64,000 nucleotides of DNA from Xenophilus azovorans DSM 13620 (GCF_000745855.1 NZ_JQKD01000019.1:1-64000), one strand, 5' to 3'. Numbered from the stretch's first letter, positions 8,901-16,939 are shown. Notes: generated by a model from the sequence alone, not told the origin. Translations and numbers: made by a program.

Positions 8901-9004
8901 GCCCAGGATTCGTGGTGCCGCCCGTGAAGAGCGTTGGGACATGGGACAAGTAAGCTCGCTTTTCGAAAATCCACCGTCGAGCATCGAGCCAAAGATCACA
9001 CCCG

Positions 9005-9144
9005 CTAGGCGTAGGAATGCTTCGACAGCGAGACCCGCATAGCCTCGTCCGGCACCAGAGTAAGGGCGCCGGCAGTCGCAGTTTCCAGATCCAGCCTACG
9101 CACTGCCCGAACAGAAACGTGACGGTGCCGACCGGAACGACCAT
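9005..9144 (-). pseudogene. possible relic of a class III nucleotide cyclase domain
   Basis: The 419 bases between the Lrp gene and the next ORF carry no intact gene. On the minus strand one frame begins VPVGTVTFLF, which resembles the GTVTFLFTDxEGS start of adenylate/guanylate cyclase domains. After what would be a frameshift, a second frame ends PDEAMRVSLSKHSYA, close to the PxAMRAALARHDAL segment that follows in those domains. The metal aspartate region is degraded and a stop follows at 9005. It looks like a short decayed fragment beside the transposon; coincidence is not excluded. Confidence 0.3.
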
Positions 9145-9319
9145 CGCCAGTTGACCATCCCTGCCGATCTTGAGGGAGGCAACACTCTAAACGTGGCGAC
9201 GGTTTCACCGCGACGTCGCGAGGCTTCGGCGGCGGGCGACAACCAGACCCGCCATTCAACACGGCGGCGCAGACACCCGCGCGGCGTGTGTCCGGCGGCA
9301 CCAACACGGCAAGGTTGTT

Positions 9320-9739
9320 CTACGGTGCCTGGCGGAGCAACGCTTCTAAATGGACCAGTGGCACCAAAACATGGCGGCGTCGCTTGATCACGACCGAAAC
9401 CGCTGCGCGCTCGGGCTGCGTCGGGTGAAAAGCCGCCGCAATCGGTTCCGGTCGCTCCCTCGCTTTGCGCAGATGGGCGGACACCCGGCTCTTGTTCAAC
9501 ACTCTATGCACGTCGCCGTTGACTTGCAAGTAGCCCCCGGTTTCGTCCCTGGCCAGCGCGCCGATCTCCATCCCACGCCGAATCGTGCCCAGAAAGGCCA
9601 AGTCGCGGGTCGCAAATGCGAATCGTCGCCAGCCGTCGCCCAATGTGATCTGAAAGTCGTCGCCAGAGCGCGTTGTCTTCGAGGATGGCTTCATGCAATT
9701 TGCCGCGAGGTCAATGGAAAGGGCGCGGATTCCGGTCAC
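9320..9739 (-). CDS. small unrecognised protein coupled to the Tn3 transposase
   Basis: A predicted 139-residue protein with no family I can name. It has a GTG start that overlaps the transposase stop as GTGA, so it is probably translated by coupling to tnpA. The middle reads FAFATRDLAFLGTIRRGMEI and ARDETGGYLQVNGD, giving a compact basic protein. The C-terminal third is rich in arginine, histidine and valine. No signal peptide, membrane helix or recombinase motif is seen, so it is not an obvious resolvase. The coupling suggests an accessory transposon function, but that is inference. Confidence 0.5.
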   Translation of the reverse strand: MTGIRALSIDLAANCMKPSSKTTRSGDDFQITLGDGWRRFAFATRDLAFLGTIRRGMEIGALARDETGGYLQVNGDVHRVLNKSRVSAHLRKARERPEPIAAAFHPTQPERAAVSVVIKRRRHVLVPLVHLEALLRQAP

Positions 9740-12675
9740 GCTGTCACACGGCGTCGAGGCGCTGGCTCAGATCTTAGAAGCGATTGCGCATACTTCTCGA
9801 CGCCGAAACTGAAAGTGCCGCGGAAGTTGATGTGACTGGAGTGAGCGGGTCCCATGCGCCGCAACCACGCATCGTCGATCTCCATGCCTCCCTTGCGCAG
9901 GCGCTCCACCACGTCATTCATACGGGTGGTGTTCCAGCCGATCACGATGTTGGTCAACAGGGCGTGAGACCCCGAGATCGCCTTCATCTCATCGCGCCGG
10001 CGTCCGCGCTCGGTAGGCAGCTTGCCGGTATAGACCACCCGCTGCAGCTGGTGAACAGATTCGCCTCGGTTGAGCAGCGTATGGACCTCGCGCCGAAAGT
10101 CATCGATGGTGATGTAGTCACACAAGAAGATGCTGCGAAGCAAGCGGCCCAGATGCTCAGCGGCCTGATAGGCAGGATCGCCTTGCGCGGCGCTGCTCAG
10201 AAAGCGCAGCGCCAGGTCGGCGCCGATTTTGCCCATACGGATCGAGGCGATTAGTCGGAGCAGTTCATCCCAGCCGTCGCGTATGGCCTTGCGTGAAAGT
10301 CGCTTGACCGTCACCCGCTCGATGTTCTCCGGCACAGCGAATCCGGCCGGCAGGTAGAGTTTCCTCTCGGCCAGGTCGCGCAGGCGGGGGCAAAGGTCGA
10401 ATCCGAGCAACTTGGCTACGGCCATGGCCCCGTTGGTATAACCGTGCGTGTCGACGGCCAGTAGAGACAGGCGAATCCGGTCCTGGCTGCGGTTGTGCTG
10501 CTCCACGCCTTCGATCGCGACGCCTGCCTGGCGCTCATTGAGCACGATCGGCTGGTCGTAGACGATGCCCCATCGATCCAGCAGGTGCGTGTAGATGCCC
10601 GCGGCGTAGTTGCGCCGGCGCGGGTCAACGCGTGCGCTCCACAGATGCCGCGAAGCGTCCAGCGACATCATGTCGGCCGATGCCTTTTCGCCGCTGCCCC
10701 AATGCGCCGCCATTGGAACGCGACCCTGGAATGCAACAACCCGTTCGTTGGCGCGCCGCAACCGGCCATGAGTCTCCAATGCTCGCATGGCCACCGACAC
10801 CTGCGCAGTGTCGACGCCCGGAATCATCGATGCTGCCGTCTTGGCGTCAATGTCGGTTCCGTGCGCGAGCAACGCCGCGTACAAAGCAAGCAGCTGTGCG
10901 GCGGTGTCAGCACGATGCCCGAGCAGCACCTCGCTGACGCCGCAAAGCGAGTCCATCTCCAGCAGAATGTCAGGGAATTGCACGTCGCCGATCAATTGAT
11001 AGATCAGGTCGCGCATGCGGCGCGGCTCGCCGTCATCAGGCAAGGCGGTCACCGCCGGCAAATGCAGCATTCCGTCTGCGCCGATCTCGATCCTGCCCTT
11101 CTTGCAGGCCTCGGACACGGCGGCAACGCCAACATGCAGATTGTCCAGAGCGGGGCCGATGAATTCGTCGGCCGTGCGCGGCAAACCCAGCAGAGCGATG
11201 TACTTGTCACGTTCGAGCGCCCATTCGCGCGGAGAGATCAGCATCTGATCACGCTGGCGAAAACTCAGCGAATGATCGATCCAAACTTTGCCGCTGCGCA
11301 GACTCTTGCGCAGGGACATCATGGTGCACGCGGCAAAGGCCTGCAGGCCACTCTTGGGATCCGCGTCATGGACAAGGTCGTGCCAAGCAACGCCCACCTC
11401 GGGAAGTGTGAAGTCGGAGGGCAATTCTGTCGCCTTCATGCCCTGGAGATCGCGCCACGCAGTCCACTGCGCGAAACCCGCGTCGTCGGATTGCCCGGCG
11501 AATTCGAGGCCCTCCAAGCCACCAAGAAACGCCTTGACCCGCTGCTGGTCCGCCGCAAGCGCCCGGCGGACCTGGGACAGAAAGCTGCCCAGGGGCACAT
11601 CCAACAGTTCCGACAAGAGTTGATCCGCCTCCAGACAACGCACGCGCCAGGGCTTGCTTTCGTCACGCAGAACCTCCCTGGCCTTCATCGCTTGCTGGCG
11701 GGCCGCGCCTTCTAACCGACCCTGGCTGGTCTGGGCTTTCTCCGCGGCGTCACGAAACAGTTTCTGGCTGCGCCGGCTGCCTTGCTGGATCGCCAGGTCT
11801 GTGAGTTCAAGCAGGGTCATGCGCAGGAAGCACACCAGCTCGATGGTCTGTGTCGCATCCTTGATTTCCTTGGACTTCGCGGGCCGGCGCGCTTGCATCT
11901 GCTGGGCGTAGGCGCGCTGTTTGGAAATGGCGATGCTGTCGAGCGGCCACTCGTGTGCCGTCAGGCCCTTGAGATACCGGATTTTCTCCAAGACTTCGGC
12001 CAGGCTGGACGGACCGTGGCGCCTTGACGGCGTCTTCAACCATTCGAGATGGGTGCCGGTGCCGTCTGGGCGCAGCCGGTATGCTGACTCGCGGCAATTC
12101 TTGAGGGTGGCCGCCGGAACGGCCTTGGTGATGGTCCGCAGGATCTCATCTTCGATCGCAGCAAACGCGGCGCGCGCCCAGTCCTGCACACGTCGCTGGC
12201 CGGGAATCAGGATGCGATGCTCGTAGAGCCAATGGCATGCCGCCGTCGCGAGATCGTCGGCGTGAGAGGCTTCGACGGCTTGCAGCTTGAGCAGGGCAAC
12301 CAGCTTCGCCTCAGCTTGGTCATCGACGTCCTTGAGGCCCAGGTGGGTTTTGGCCCAGAGCTGGTGTTTGTACAGCGTCTGACTGCGCTTGTAGATCGAG
12401 CGCAGGCTGGCAATCGTGGGTGCTGCCGTTCTGAATGTCTCGCCGACGTAGCGCAGCAGGTTTCGGGGCAGTACCGTGGTGCTGTCCAACGGACGGCCCA
12501 CGGCCCGCAAGTACAGCACCATCAACGCTGCCGACGCGCGGTGATCAGAGCGAAACTGCGCGCCTACGGCCTTGATGTCAGCTTCGGTGAGCTGGAAGAA
12601 CTGATTCAGGTCGAAGTCCGACAGCCGGCTCGATAGGCCCTCCTGGCCAACGAAGCGAAGGGCGTAGGTTGACAT
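9736..12675 (-). CDS. tnpA: Tn3-family transposase TnpA
   Basis: A 979-residue transposase of normal length for the family. The N-terminal DUF4158-like DNA-binding region starts LRFVGQEGLSSRLSDFDLNQ. The C-terminal DDE domain shows AVDTHGYTNGAMAVAKLLGF (second aspartate region) and GESVHQLQRVVYTGK. After these come RDEMKAISGSHALLTNIVIG (glutamate helix) and HINFRGTFSF at the end. No frameshift or internal stop is seen, so it may be active. It would bind the element's terminal repeats and catalyse replicative transposition. Its stop overlaps the start of a small downstream gene. Upstream, 156 bases lead to the right terminus. Confidence 0.93.
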   Translation of the reverse strand: MSTYALRFVGQEGLSSRLSDFDLNQFFQLTEADIKAVGAQFRSDHRASAALMVLYLRAVGRPLDSTTVLPRNLLRYVGETFRTAAPTIASLRSIYKRSQTLYKHQLWAKTHLGLKDVDDQAEAKLVALLKLQAVEASHADDLATAACHWLYEHRILIPGQRRVQDWARAAFAAIEDEILRTITKAVPAATLKNCRESAYRLRPDGTGTHLEWLKTPSRRHGPSSLAEVLEKIRYLKGLTAHEWPLDSIAISKQRAYAQQMQARRPAKSKEIKDATQTIELVCFLRMTLLELTDLAIQQGSRRSQKLFRDAAEKAQTSQGRLEGAARQQAMKAREVLRDESKPWRVRCLEADQLLSELLDVPLGSFLSQVRRALAADQQRVKAFLGGLEGLEFAGQSDDAGFAQWTAWRDLQGMKATELPSDFTLPEVGVAWHDLVHDADPKSGLQAFAACTMMSLRKSLRSGKVWIDHSLSFRQRDQMLISPREWALERDKYIALLGLPRTADEFIGPALDNLHVGVAAVSEACKKGRIEIGADGMLHLPAVTALPDDGEPRRMRDLIYQLIGDVQFPDILLEMDSLCGVSEVLLGHRADTAAQLLALYAALLAHGTDIDAKTAASMIPGVDTAQVSVAMRALETHGRLRRANERVVAFQGRVPMAAHWGSGEKASADMMSLDASRHLWSARVDPRRRNYAAGIYTHLLDRWGIVYDQPIVLNERQAGVAIEGVEQHNRSQDRIRLSLLAVDTHGYTNGAMAVAKLLGFDLCPRLRDLAERKLYLPAGFAVPENIERVTVKRLSRKAIRDGWDELLRLIASIRMGKIGADLALRFLSSAAQGDPAYQAAEHLGRLLRSIFLCDYITIDDFRREVHTLLNRGESVHQLQRVVYTGKLPTERGRRRDEMKAISGSHALLTNIVIGWNTTRMNDVVERLRKGGMEIDDAWLRRMGPAHSSHINFRGTFSFGVEKYAQSLLRSEPAPRRRVTA

Positions 12676-12793
12676 AGCCGACGTCGAGCGGGGTGTGGTT
12701 GGCCAAGTGTACGACGCCTGTTGACGTGCCCAACCAAGCGCGTTTTCGAGTGATCAATCTGGCGGCAGGCCGCACCCGCAAAGGGATTGCGGG

Positions 12794-12831
12794 GTAAACG
12801 CACCAATTTGCACGAAAAGTACGATCACCCC
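12794..12831 (-). repeat. right terminal repeat of the Tn3-family element
   Basis: Read from 12831 inward on the minus strand, this begins GGGG and contains ACTTTTCGTGCAAATTGG, similar in layout to IS1071 ends. The interrupted permease coding sequence resumes at 12832. The bases 12832-12836 (gacac) would be the 5-bp target duplication to look for at the other end. Confidence 0.5.
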
Positions 12832-13508
12832 GACACGGCCTGCAGCTGGCTGATCATGACGCCCACGCCTTTCTGGCCGCCCATGAACTCGGCGACCAGC
12901 GTGCCGAGCAGCGCATAGACGATGCCCAGGTTCAGGCCGGCGAAGATGAAGGGCAGGGCGCTGGGCAGCTTGATGCGCCAGAAGGTCTGGAACCGGCCCG
13001 CGCGCAGCGAGGCCATCAGGTCCAGCCGGTCGCGCTCGACCGAGGTGAATCCCTGGAACGAGTTCATGAGGATCGGGAAGACCGAGATCGTCGCGGCGAT
13101 CGCGATCTTCGACTCGATCTGATAGCCGAACCAGATGATGAAGAGCGGCGCCACCGCCACCTTGGGCAGGCTTTGCAGGCCCACGATGTAGGGGAAGAGC
13201 CAGTACTCCACTGCCTTGAACTCGGCCATGGCGGCGGCGATCGCAACGCCCGCGATCGCGCTGATGGCGAAGCCGGCGAAGGCCGCCTGCAGCGTCGGGC
13301 TGAAGTGGAACCAGTAGCTGCCGCGGTTCGCGGGGTTCGCCCACAAGCCTTCCCACAAGGCGGCGCCCACGTCGCGGGGATGCGGAAGGATGTAGCTGGG
13401 GATGTCTGCGACGGCGAGGACGATGATCCACAGCGCGAAGCCGACGGCCACGCTGGCCACGCCCAGCGCGATGCGGCTGCGCAGGAGGAAGGAGAGGGAA
13501 TCAGGCAT
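12825..13508 (-). pseudogene. ABC transporter permease (SsuC/TauC-like), 3' end removed by the transposon
   Basis: An inner-membrane permease of the nitrate/sulfonate/taurine class. It opens with a hydrophobic helix (VASVAVGFALWIIVLAV), carries PSYILPHPRDVGAALWEG, and has the EAA loop around DLMASLRAGRFQTFWRIKLPSALPFIFAGL. The chain stops at 227 residues with VSG-stop, where the last codons and the TGA are supplied by the transposon's GGGGTGA. Family members usually run 250-270 residues and end with another helix after GVMISQLQ, so the last helix is lost. It overlaps the ATPase gene by eight bases. The cognate binding protein is absent, probably lost beyond the insertion. Confidence 0.85.
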
Positions 13509-14358
13509 GGGCGGTTGCTCCCAGCAGGCCGCGGATTTCCTGCACGATTTCGCCGAACTCTGGCGTGGTCGTGAGGTCGAAGCTGCGCGGGCGCGCGAAC
13601 GGGATCGCGAGGTCGCGCACGATGCGCCCGGGTCGCTCCGACATCACGAGGACGCGATCCGACAGGAACACCGCCTCGAAGATGCTGTGCGTGATGAAGA
13701 GGACGGTCTTCTTGTGGGCGAGCCAGATCCGCTGCAGGTCCAGGCTCATGTTCTCGCGCGTCAGCGCGTCGAGGGCGCCGAACGGCTCATCCATCAGCAG
13801 CAGGCCCGGTTCGTGCACGAGGCTGCGGATGATGCTGACCCGCTGCTGCATGCCGCCGGACAGCTCGCCCGGGTACTTGTGCTCGAAGCCTTCCAGGCCC
13901 ACGCTGCGCAGCAGTTCCAGCGCTCGGGTCCGGGCCTGCTGGCGGTCGAGCTTGAGGACCTTTGCCGGAAGCAGCGTGTTGTCGAGCACGGTGAGCCAAG
14001 GCAGCAGCACCGGGGACTGGAACACCACGCCCATGCCGGCCTGGCCGCCGCTCACCCGTTTTCCGTTGAGCCTCAACTCGCCGGCGCTCGGCGGCACGAT
14101 GCCAGCGACCATCTTGAGCAGGGTGGACTTGCCGCAGCCCGAAGGACCGACCAGGCTCACGAACGCGCCGTCGTCCAGTGCGAGCGAGACTTCGCCCAGT
14201 GCGGCCACCTTCTCGCGGCTGCGGGTGGTGTAGGTCTTCGACACGCCCTGCGCTTCGAGCAGGGGAGCCTTGCGCGCTACGACGTTGATGCCCTGGTGGT
14301 TCGCCGCAGCGGCAGCGCGCGTGATCGGCTCCGGGTCGCGCAGGGTGGCTGCGAGCAT
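13501..14358 (-). CDS. ABC transporter ATPase, SsuB/TauB-like
   Basis: A 285-residue ATPase for the truncated permease downstream. Walker A is GPSGCGKST near residue 69, the signature LSGGMQQRVSIIRSL and Walker B LLLMDEPFGALD follow, then the switch histidine in FITHSI. The start at 14358 (MLAATLRDPEP) is taken because GAAGGGG precedes it and the gene follows the SnoaL-like gene by 11 bases. This class usually imports sulfonates, nitrate, thiamine precursors or aromatic acids with a SsuA-type binding protein. With the permease cut short the transporter is probably dead unless the permease is complemented. Confidence 0.9.
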   Translation of the reverse strand: MLAATLRDPEPITRAAAAANHQGINVVARKAPLLEAQGVSKTYTTRSREKVAALGEVSLALDDGAFVSLVGPSGCGKSTLLKMVAGIVPPSAGELRLNGKRVSGGQAGMGVVFQSPVLLPWLTVLDNTLLPAKVLKLDRQQARTRALELLRSVGLEGFEHKYPGELSGGMQQRVSIIRSLVHEPGLLLMDEPFGALDALTRENMSLDLQRIWLAHKKTVLFITHSIFEAVFLSDRVLVMSERPGRIVRDLAIPFARPRSFDLTTTPEFGEIVQEIRGLLGATAHA

Positions 14359-14369
14359 GGGATGCCCCT

Positions 14370-14798
14370 TCAAGGAAGTTCGACGACGCCGGGCGACTTC
14401 GGGTCGAAGGAGGCCTGACGCGCCAGGAAGCGCCATGGCGCCGATGCGTTCTCGCGCAGCCAGACATTCATCGCCAGCACATGGAACTGGCGCTTGATGC
14501 CGTCGCGCCGGACCACGACGCGCTCGGCAACGCTGACGATGGCGGTGTTCCCCGCCAGTTGCACCGACAGGTCCGATGCTTCGACGCTCTGGTAGGCGAT
14601 GTGGTCGAAATTGGCCATGAAGCTGGCCTTGTCGTCCACCCGCGAGTTGGCGTGCCGGTAGTAGAGCCGGTCGTCGTAGATGGCGTCGATTTCGCGCAGG
14701 TCGCCCGAGAGGAGCGCCTCGCGCCGCGCGCGCTCGCGGTCGACGAGCTCGTGTTCTCCCTGTAGCGGCTCGACTGTTGCTTCGGCTGCGGTCGGCAT
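14370..14798 (-). CDS. SnoaL/NTF2-like protein (DUF4440 type)
   Basis: A 142-residue protein with the cone-shaped NTF2-like fold expected from its pattern: an N-terminal helix (HELVDRERARREALLSGDL), then IDAIYDDRLYYRHANSRVDDKASFM, and a repeated beta section ending WRFLARQASFD. Family members bind or turn over small hydrophobic substrates (cyclases, isomerases, dehydratases), but catalytic residues are not conserved enough to choose. It leads the ABC genes from a good promoter at 14835-14863, so it may act on the transported compound. The start at 14798 is preferred over one 23 codons upstream because that extension is not family-like. Confidence 0.75.
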   Translation of the reverse strand: MPTAAEATVEPLQGEHELVDRERARREALLSGDLREIDAIYDDRLYYRHANSRVDDKASFMANFDHIAYQSVEASDLSVQLAGNTAIVSVAERVVVRRDGIKRQFHVLAMNVWLRENASAPWRFLARQASFDPKSPGVVELP

Positions 14799-14834
14799 GG
14801 CTGAGCGCTCTCTCTCTGTTGAGTGGACGCCTCG

Positions 14835-14863
14835 ACTATTCCAATGTCTGACAACCAAGTCAA
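14835..14863 (-). promoter_or_regulatory. sigma70-type promoter of the SnoaL-ABC operon
   Basis: On the minus strand TTGACT (14863-14858) and AATAGT (14840-14835) are separated by exactly 17 bases, with the predicted start of transcription about 30 bases ahead of the SnoaL-like start codon. The -35 box lies inside one of the two operator-like repeats in this intergenic region. Confidence 0.6.
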
Positions 14864-14923
14864 TCAAGCTCTGATGCGTACATACACTTAAGTTCCTGGC
14901 TTGTGTCTGACTGTTGAGTCAAT
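14845..14923. promoter_or_regulatory. two copies of TGTCTGAC-N5-AGTCAAT, probable operators
   Basis: The same 20-bp pattern occurs at 14845-14864 and 14904-14923, 59 bases apart, between the divergent SnoaL/ABC operon and the crotonase gene. Within each copy TGAC-N6-GTCA is an inverted repeat; in the second copy it extends to TGACT-N4-AGTCA. The first copy covers the -35 box of the minus-strand promoter and the second lies just upstream of the crotonase. A dimeric repressor or activator controlling both directions is likely. Which regulator binds is unknown. Confidence 0.6.
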
Positions 14924-14993
14924 GTATGGTTGGACTGATGGCGCGGATTGCGCAGCAGCGCGCCCCACTTCCACTTTCATGGGAACTTCGACG

Positions 14994-15782
14994 ATGCTGA
15001 CCCTCGACCAATACGCCGGGAAGTACGAATTCATCCGCTTCGAGCGCCGCGACGGCATCCTGCAGGTGACCTTCCACACCGAAGGCAACTCCATGCGCTG
15101 GAACCTGAAGACGCATGCGGAACTGCCCTCCGCGTTCGCCGACATTGCGCAGGACCGTGACAACCGCATCGTCATCCTGACCGGGACGGGCAGCGAATTC
15201 TCGGGTCCGCCCGCGGGAAGCCAGAGCCAGTTCTGGGAAACGTGCCCCACCATCAAGCACCTGGACAAGGTGCACTGGGAAGGCCGGGCGTTGCTCATGA
15301 ACCTGCTGAGCATCGAGGTGCCGATGATCACCGCGCTCAACGGCCCGGCGTGGCGGCATGCGGAGTTCCCCCTGCTGTCCGACATCGTTCTTGCTTCGGA
15401 CACGACGAAGATCCAGGACTCCGGCCATTTCATCAACAACATGGCGCCCGGCGACGGCATGCACGTCGTGTTTCCGATGCTCCTGGGCATGAATCGCGGG
15501 CGGTACTTCCTGCTCACCGGACAGGTTCTGGACGCCAGGCAGTCGCTCGAGCTGGGGCTGGTCAGCGAGGTACTCCCACAGGACAAGGTGCTGGACCGCG
15601 CCTGGGAGCTTGCCAGGGACATGGCCAAGCGGCCCACGCTGCTGCTTCGCTATTCCCGGCTGCTGCTGGTCGAGCACATGCGCAAGCGCATGCAGGAACT
15701 GCTCGGGTACGGCCTCGGCATGGAAAGCCTGGCTATCCTCGGCGCCTACGAAGAGCGCACGGGCAAGCCTGCCGTGCAGTAG
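14994..15782 (+). CDS. crotonase-superfamily enzyme, 6-oxocamphor-hydrolase-like
   Basis: A 262-residue crotonase (enoyl-CoA hydratase/isomerase) fold protein. The oxyanion segments are VILTGTGSEFSGPP and ITALNGPAWRHAEFPLLSD. The second contains a histidine and an aspartate at the places recalled for the beta-diketone-cleaving 6-oxocamphor hydrolase branch. The following PGDGMHVVFPMLLGMNRGRY also resembles that branch more than ordinary hydratases. It could therefore cleave a C-C bond in a cyclic diketone or hydrate an enoyl-CoA. The start at 14994 (MLTLDQYAG) is uncertain; ATG at 14979 is possible. It diverges from the SnoaL/ABC operon and shares the operator pair. Confidence 0.8.
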   Translation: MLTLDQYAGKYEFIRFERRDGILQVTFHTEGNSMRWNLKTHAELPSAFADIAQDRDNRIVILTGTGSEFSGPPAGSQSQFWETCPTIKHLDKVHWEGRALLMNLLSIEVPMITALNGPAWRHAEFPLLSDIVLASDTTKIQDSGHFINNMAPGDGMHVVFPMLLGMNRGRYFLLTGQVLDARQSLELGLVSEVLPQDKVLDRAWELARDMAKRPTLLLRYSRLLLVEHMRKRMQELLGYGLGMESLAILGAYEERTGKPAVQ

Positions 15783-15877
15783 GCCGACGCCCGCAGGGCG
15801 AACCCAAACCGAGTGACACCGATGAACGCCGGGTCTCCAGCTCGCCCCGCTAGACTTGCGTCGACGGGAACCGACCG

Positions 15878-16822
15878 ATGGAATTGCGCCACCTGCGTTA
15901 TTTCGTCGCCGCGGCGCAGGCCGGCAACCTGCACCACGCGGCGCTCAAGCTGCACATCGTGCAGCCGGCGCTGTCGCGCCAGATCCAGGCGCTCGAAGAG
16001 CAACTGGCCACGTCGCTGTTCGAGCGGCTTCCGCACGGTGTGCAGCTGACGGCCGCGGGCCAGGTGTTCTTCGAAGGCGCGGTGCGCATCCTCGACGAGG
16101 TGGAGCGCCTCGGCACGCGGACGCGGCGGGCGGCGCGCGGCCAGGTCGGCTCGCTCTCCATCGGCTTCAACGACGTCGGCATCCGCTGCCCCACGATCCC
16201 CGAATCGTTCCGACTCTTCCGGCTGGAATACCCCGAGGCCGAACTCAAGCTGACCCTGTCCAAGTCGCAGGCGCAGCTCGCGGGCCTGGAGGACGGCAGC
16301 CTCCATGCGGGGTTCGTGTTCGACCGGCCGCCGCACCTGCCGCAGTTCGACGCCTTCCCCGTGTTCCACGACAACCGCGCTCTGGTGCTGCCGGCCGGCC
16401 ATCCGCTCGCGTCGCGCGACGACCTGCGGCTGCAGGACCTGCGCGGCGAAGACTTCATGCTGACCCGGCGCGACCAATTGGGCGCCGGCTGGGACCGCAT
16501 GATGGCAGCCTGCCGCGAAGGCGGGTTGGAGCCGCGCGTGGTGCAGGAGATGGACAACGAGCAAGCCATCATCAGCCTGCTGATCGCCGGCATGGGCGTG
16601 GGCTTCCTTACGGAATCGGCGCGGCCGCTGCTGCCGCCCGGGCTGGTGATGAAACGGGTGCTCGACTTCTCGGTGCCGATGACGCTGGAATTGGTGTGGC
16701 TGCGCACCCAGCGCTCGCCGCTGCTGGCGAGCTTTATCGAGGTGGTACGCAGGGTGCATCTGCGGTCAGGCCGCGAAGTCAGTTCTGCAGCCGCAGCCCC
16801 CGCCGCGTCTAGCGCTGCCTGA
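15878..16822 (+). CDS. LysR-family transcriptional regulator
   Basis: A 314-residue LysR protein. The N-terminal helix-turn-helix (MELRHLRYFVAAAQAGNLHHAA, LHIVQPALSRQIQALEEQL) is followed by the periplasmic-binding-like effector domain from about residue 90 (GSLSIGFNDVG). The tail is alanine/serine-rich. A -10-like TAGACT lies at 15851-15856. It sits on the same strand after the crotonase (95-base gap) and before the 3-hydroxyisobutyrate dehydrogenase-like gene. Either may be its target; the coinducer is unknown. Confidence 0.92.
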   Translation: MELRHLRYFVAAAQAGNLHHAALKLHIVQPALSRQIQALEEQLATSLFERLPHGVQLTAAGQVFFEGAVRILDEVERLGTRTRRAARGQVGSLSIGFNDVGIRCPTIPESFRLFRLEYPEAELKLTLSKSQAQLAGLEDGSLHAGFVFDRPPHLPQFDAFPVFHDNRALVLPAGHPLASRDDLRLQDLRGEDFMLTRRDQLGAGWDRMMAACREGGLEPRVVQEMDNEQAIISLLIAGMGVGFLTESARPLLPPGLVMKRVLDFSVPMTLELVWLRTQRSPLLASFIEVVRRVHLRSGREVSSAAAAPAASSAA

Positions 16823-16827
16823 CTGGA

Positions 16828-16876
16828 GCCAGGCAGGACCTGGCTTTCAGCCGGCGCGAAACAGCTTTGCGCCGGC
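16828..16876 (+). terminator. hairpins after the LysR gene, possible terminator
   Basis: GCCAGG (16828-16833) pairs with CCTGGC (16839-16844), followed by TTT. A second, stronger hairpin, GCCGGCGC (16850-16857) with GCGCCGGC (16869-16876), follows. There is no long T-run, so efficiency is uncertain. Confidence 0.4.
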
Positions 16877-16939
16877 CGTGGCTGCGCTGCGGCGCCAGCG
16901 GACTTAGGATGGCGCCACTTTTTCTACCGGGGTTCTTCT

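Larger units (their letters stand above)
9320..12831 (-). mobile_element. Tn3-family transposon (IS1071-like end), left end not located
   Basis: The unit contains a full-length Tn3-type transposase and a coupled small gene. The right terminus is placed at 12831. On the minus strand the sequence there begins GGGGTGATCGTACTTTTCGTGC, with the GGGG plus TTTTC-GTGCAA layout of IS1071-like Tn3 ends, and the host permease reading frame is broken at exactly that point. I searched the region left of 9320 by eye and found no matching inverted end, so the left limit given is only the end of the last transposon gene. A resolvase and res site are not visible. Confidence 0.7.

Noticed and set aside
8941-8985. 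Possible Tn3 left end (GGGACAAG...CTTTTCG)
   Set aside because: Only the TTTTCG core matches the right terminus; five of 13 outer positions agree, which is chance level, and it falls in the Lrp upstream region.
13402-14418. Plus-strand open frame opposite the ABC ATPase
   Set aside because: Antisense shadow; the minus strand carries clear Walker A, signature and Walker B motifs.
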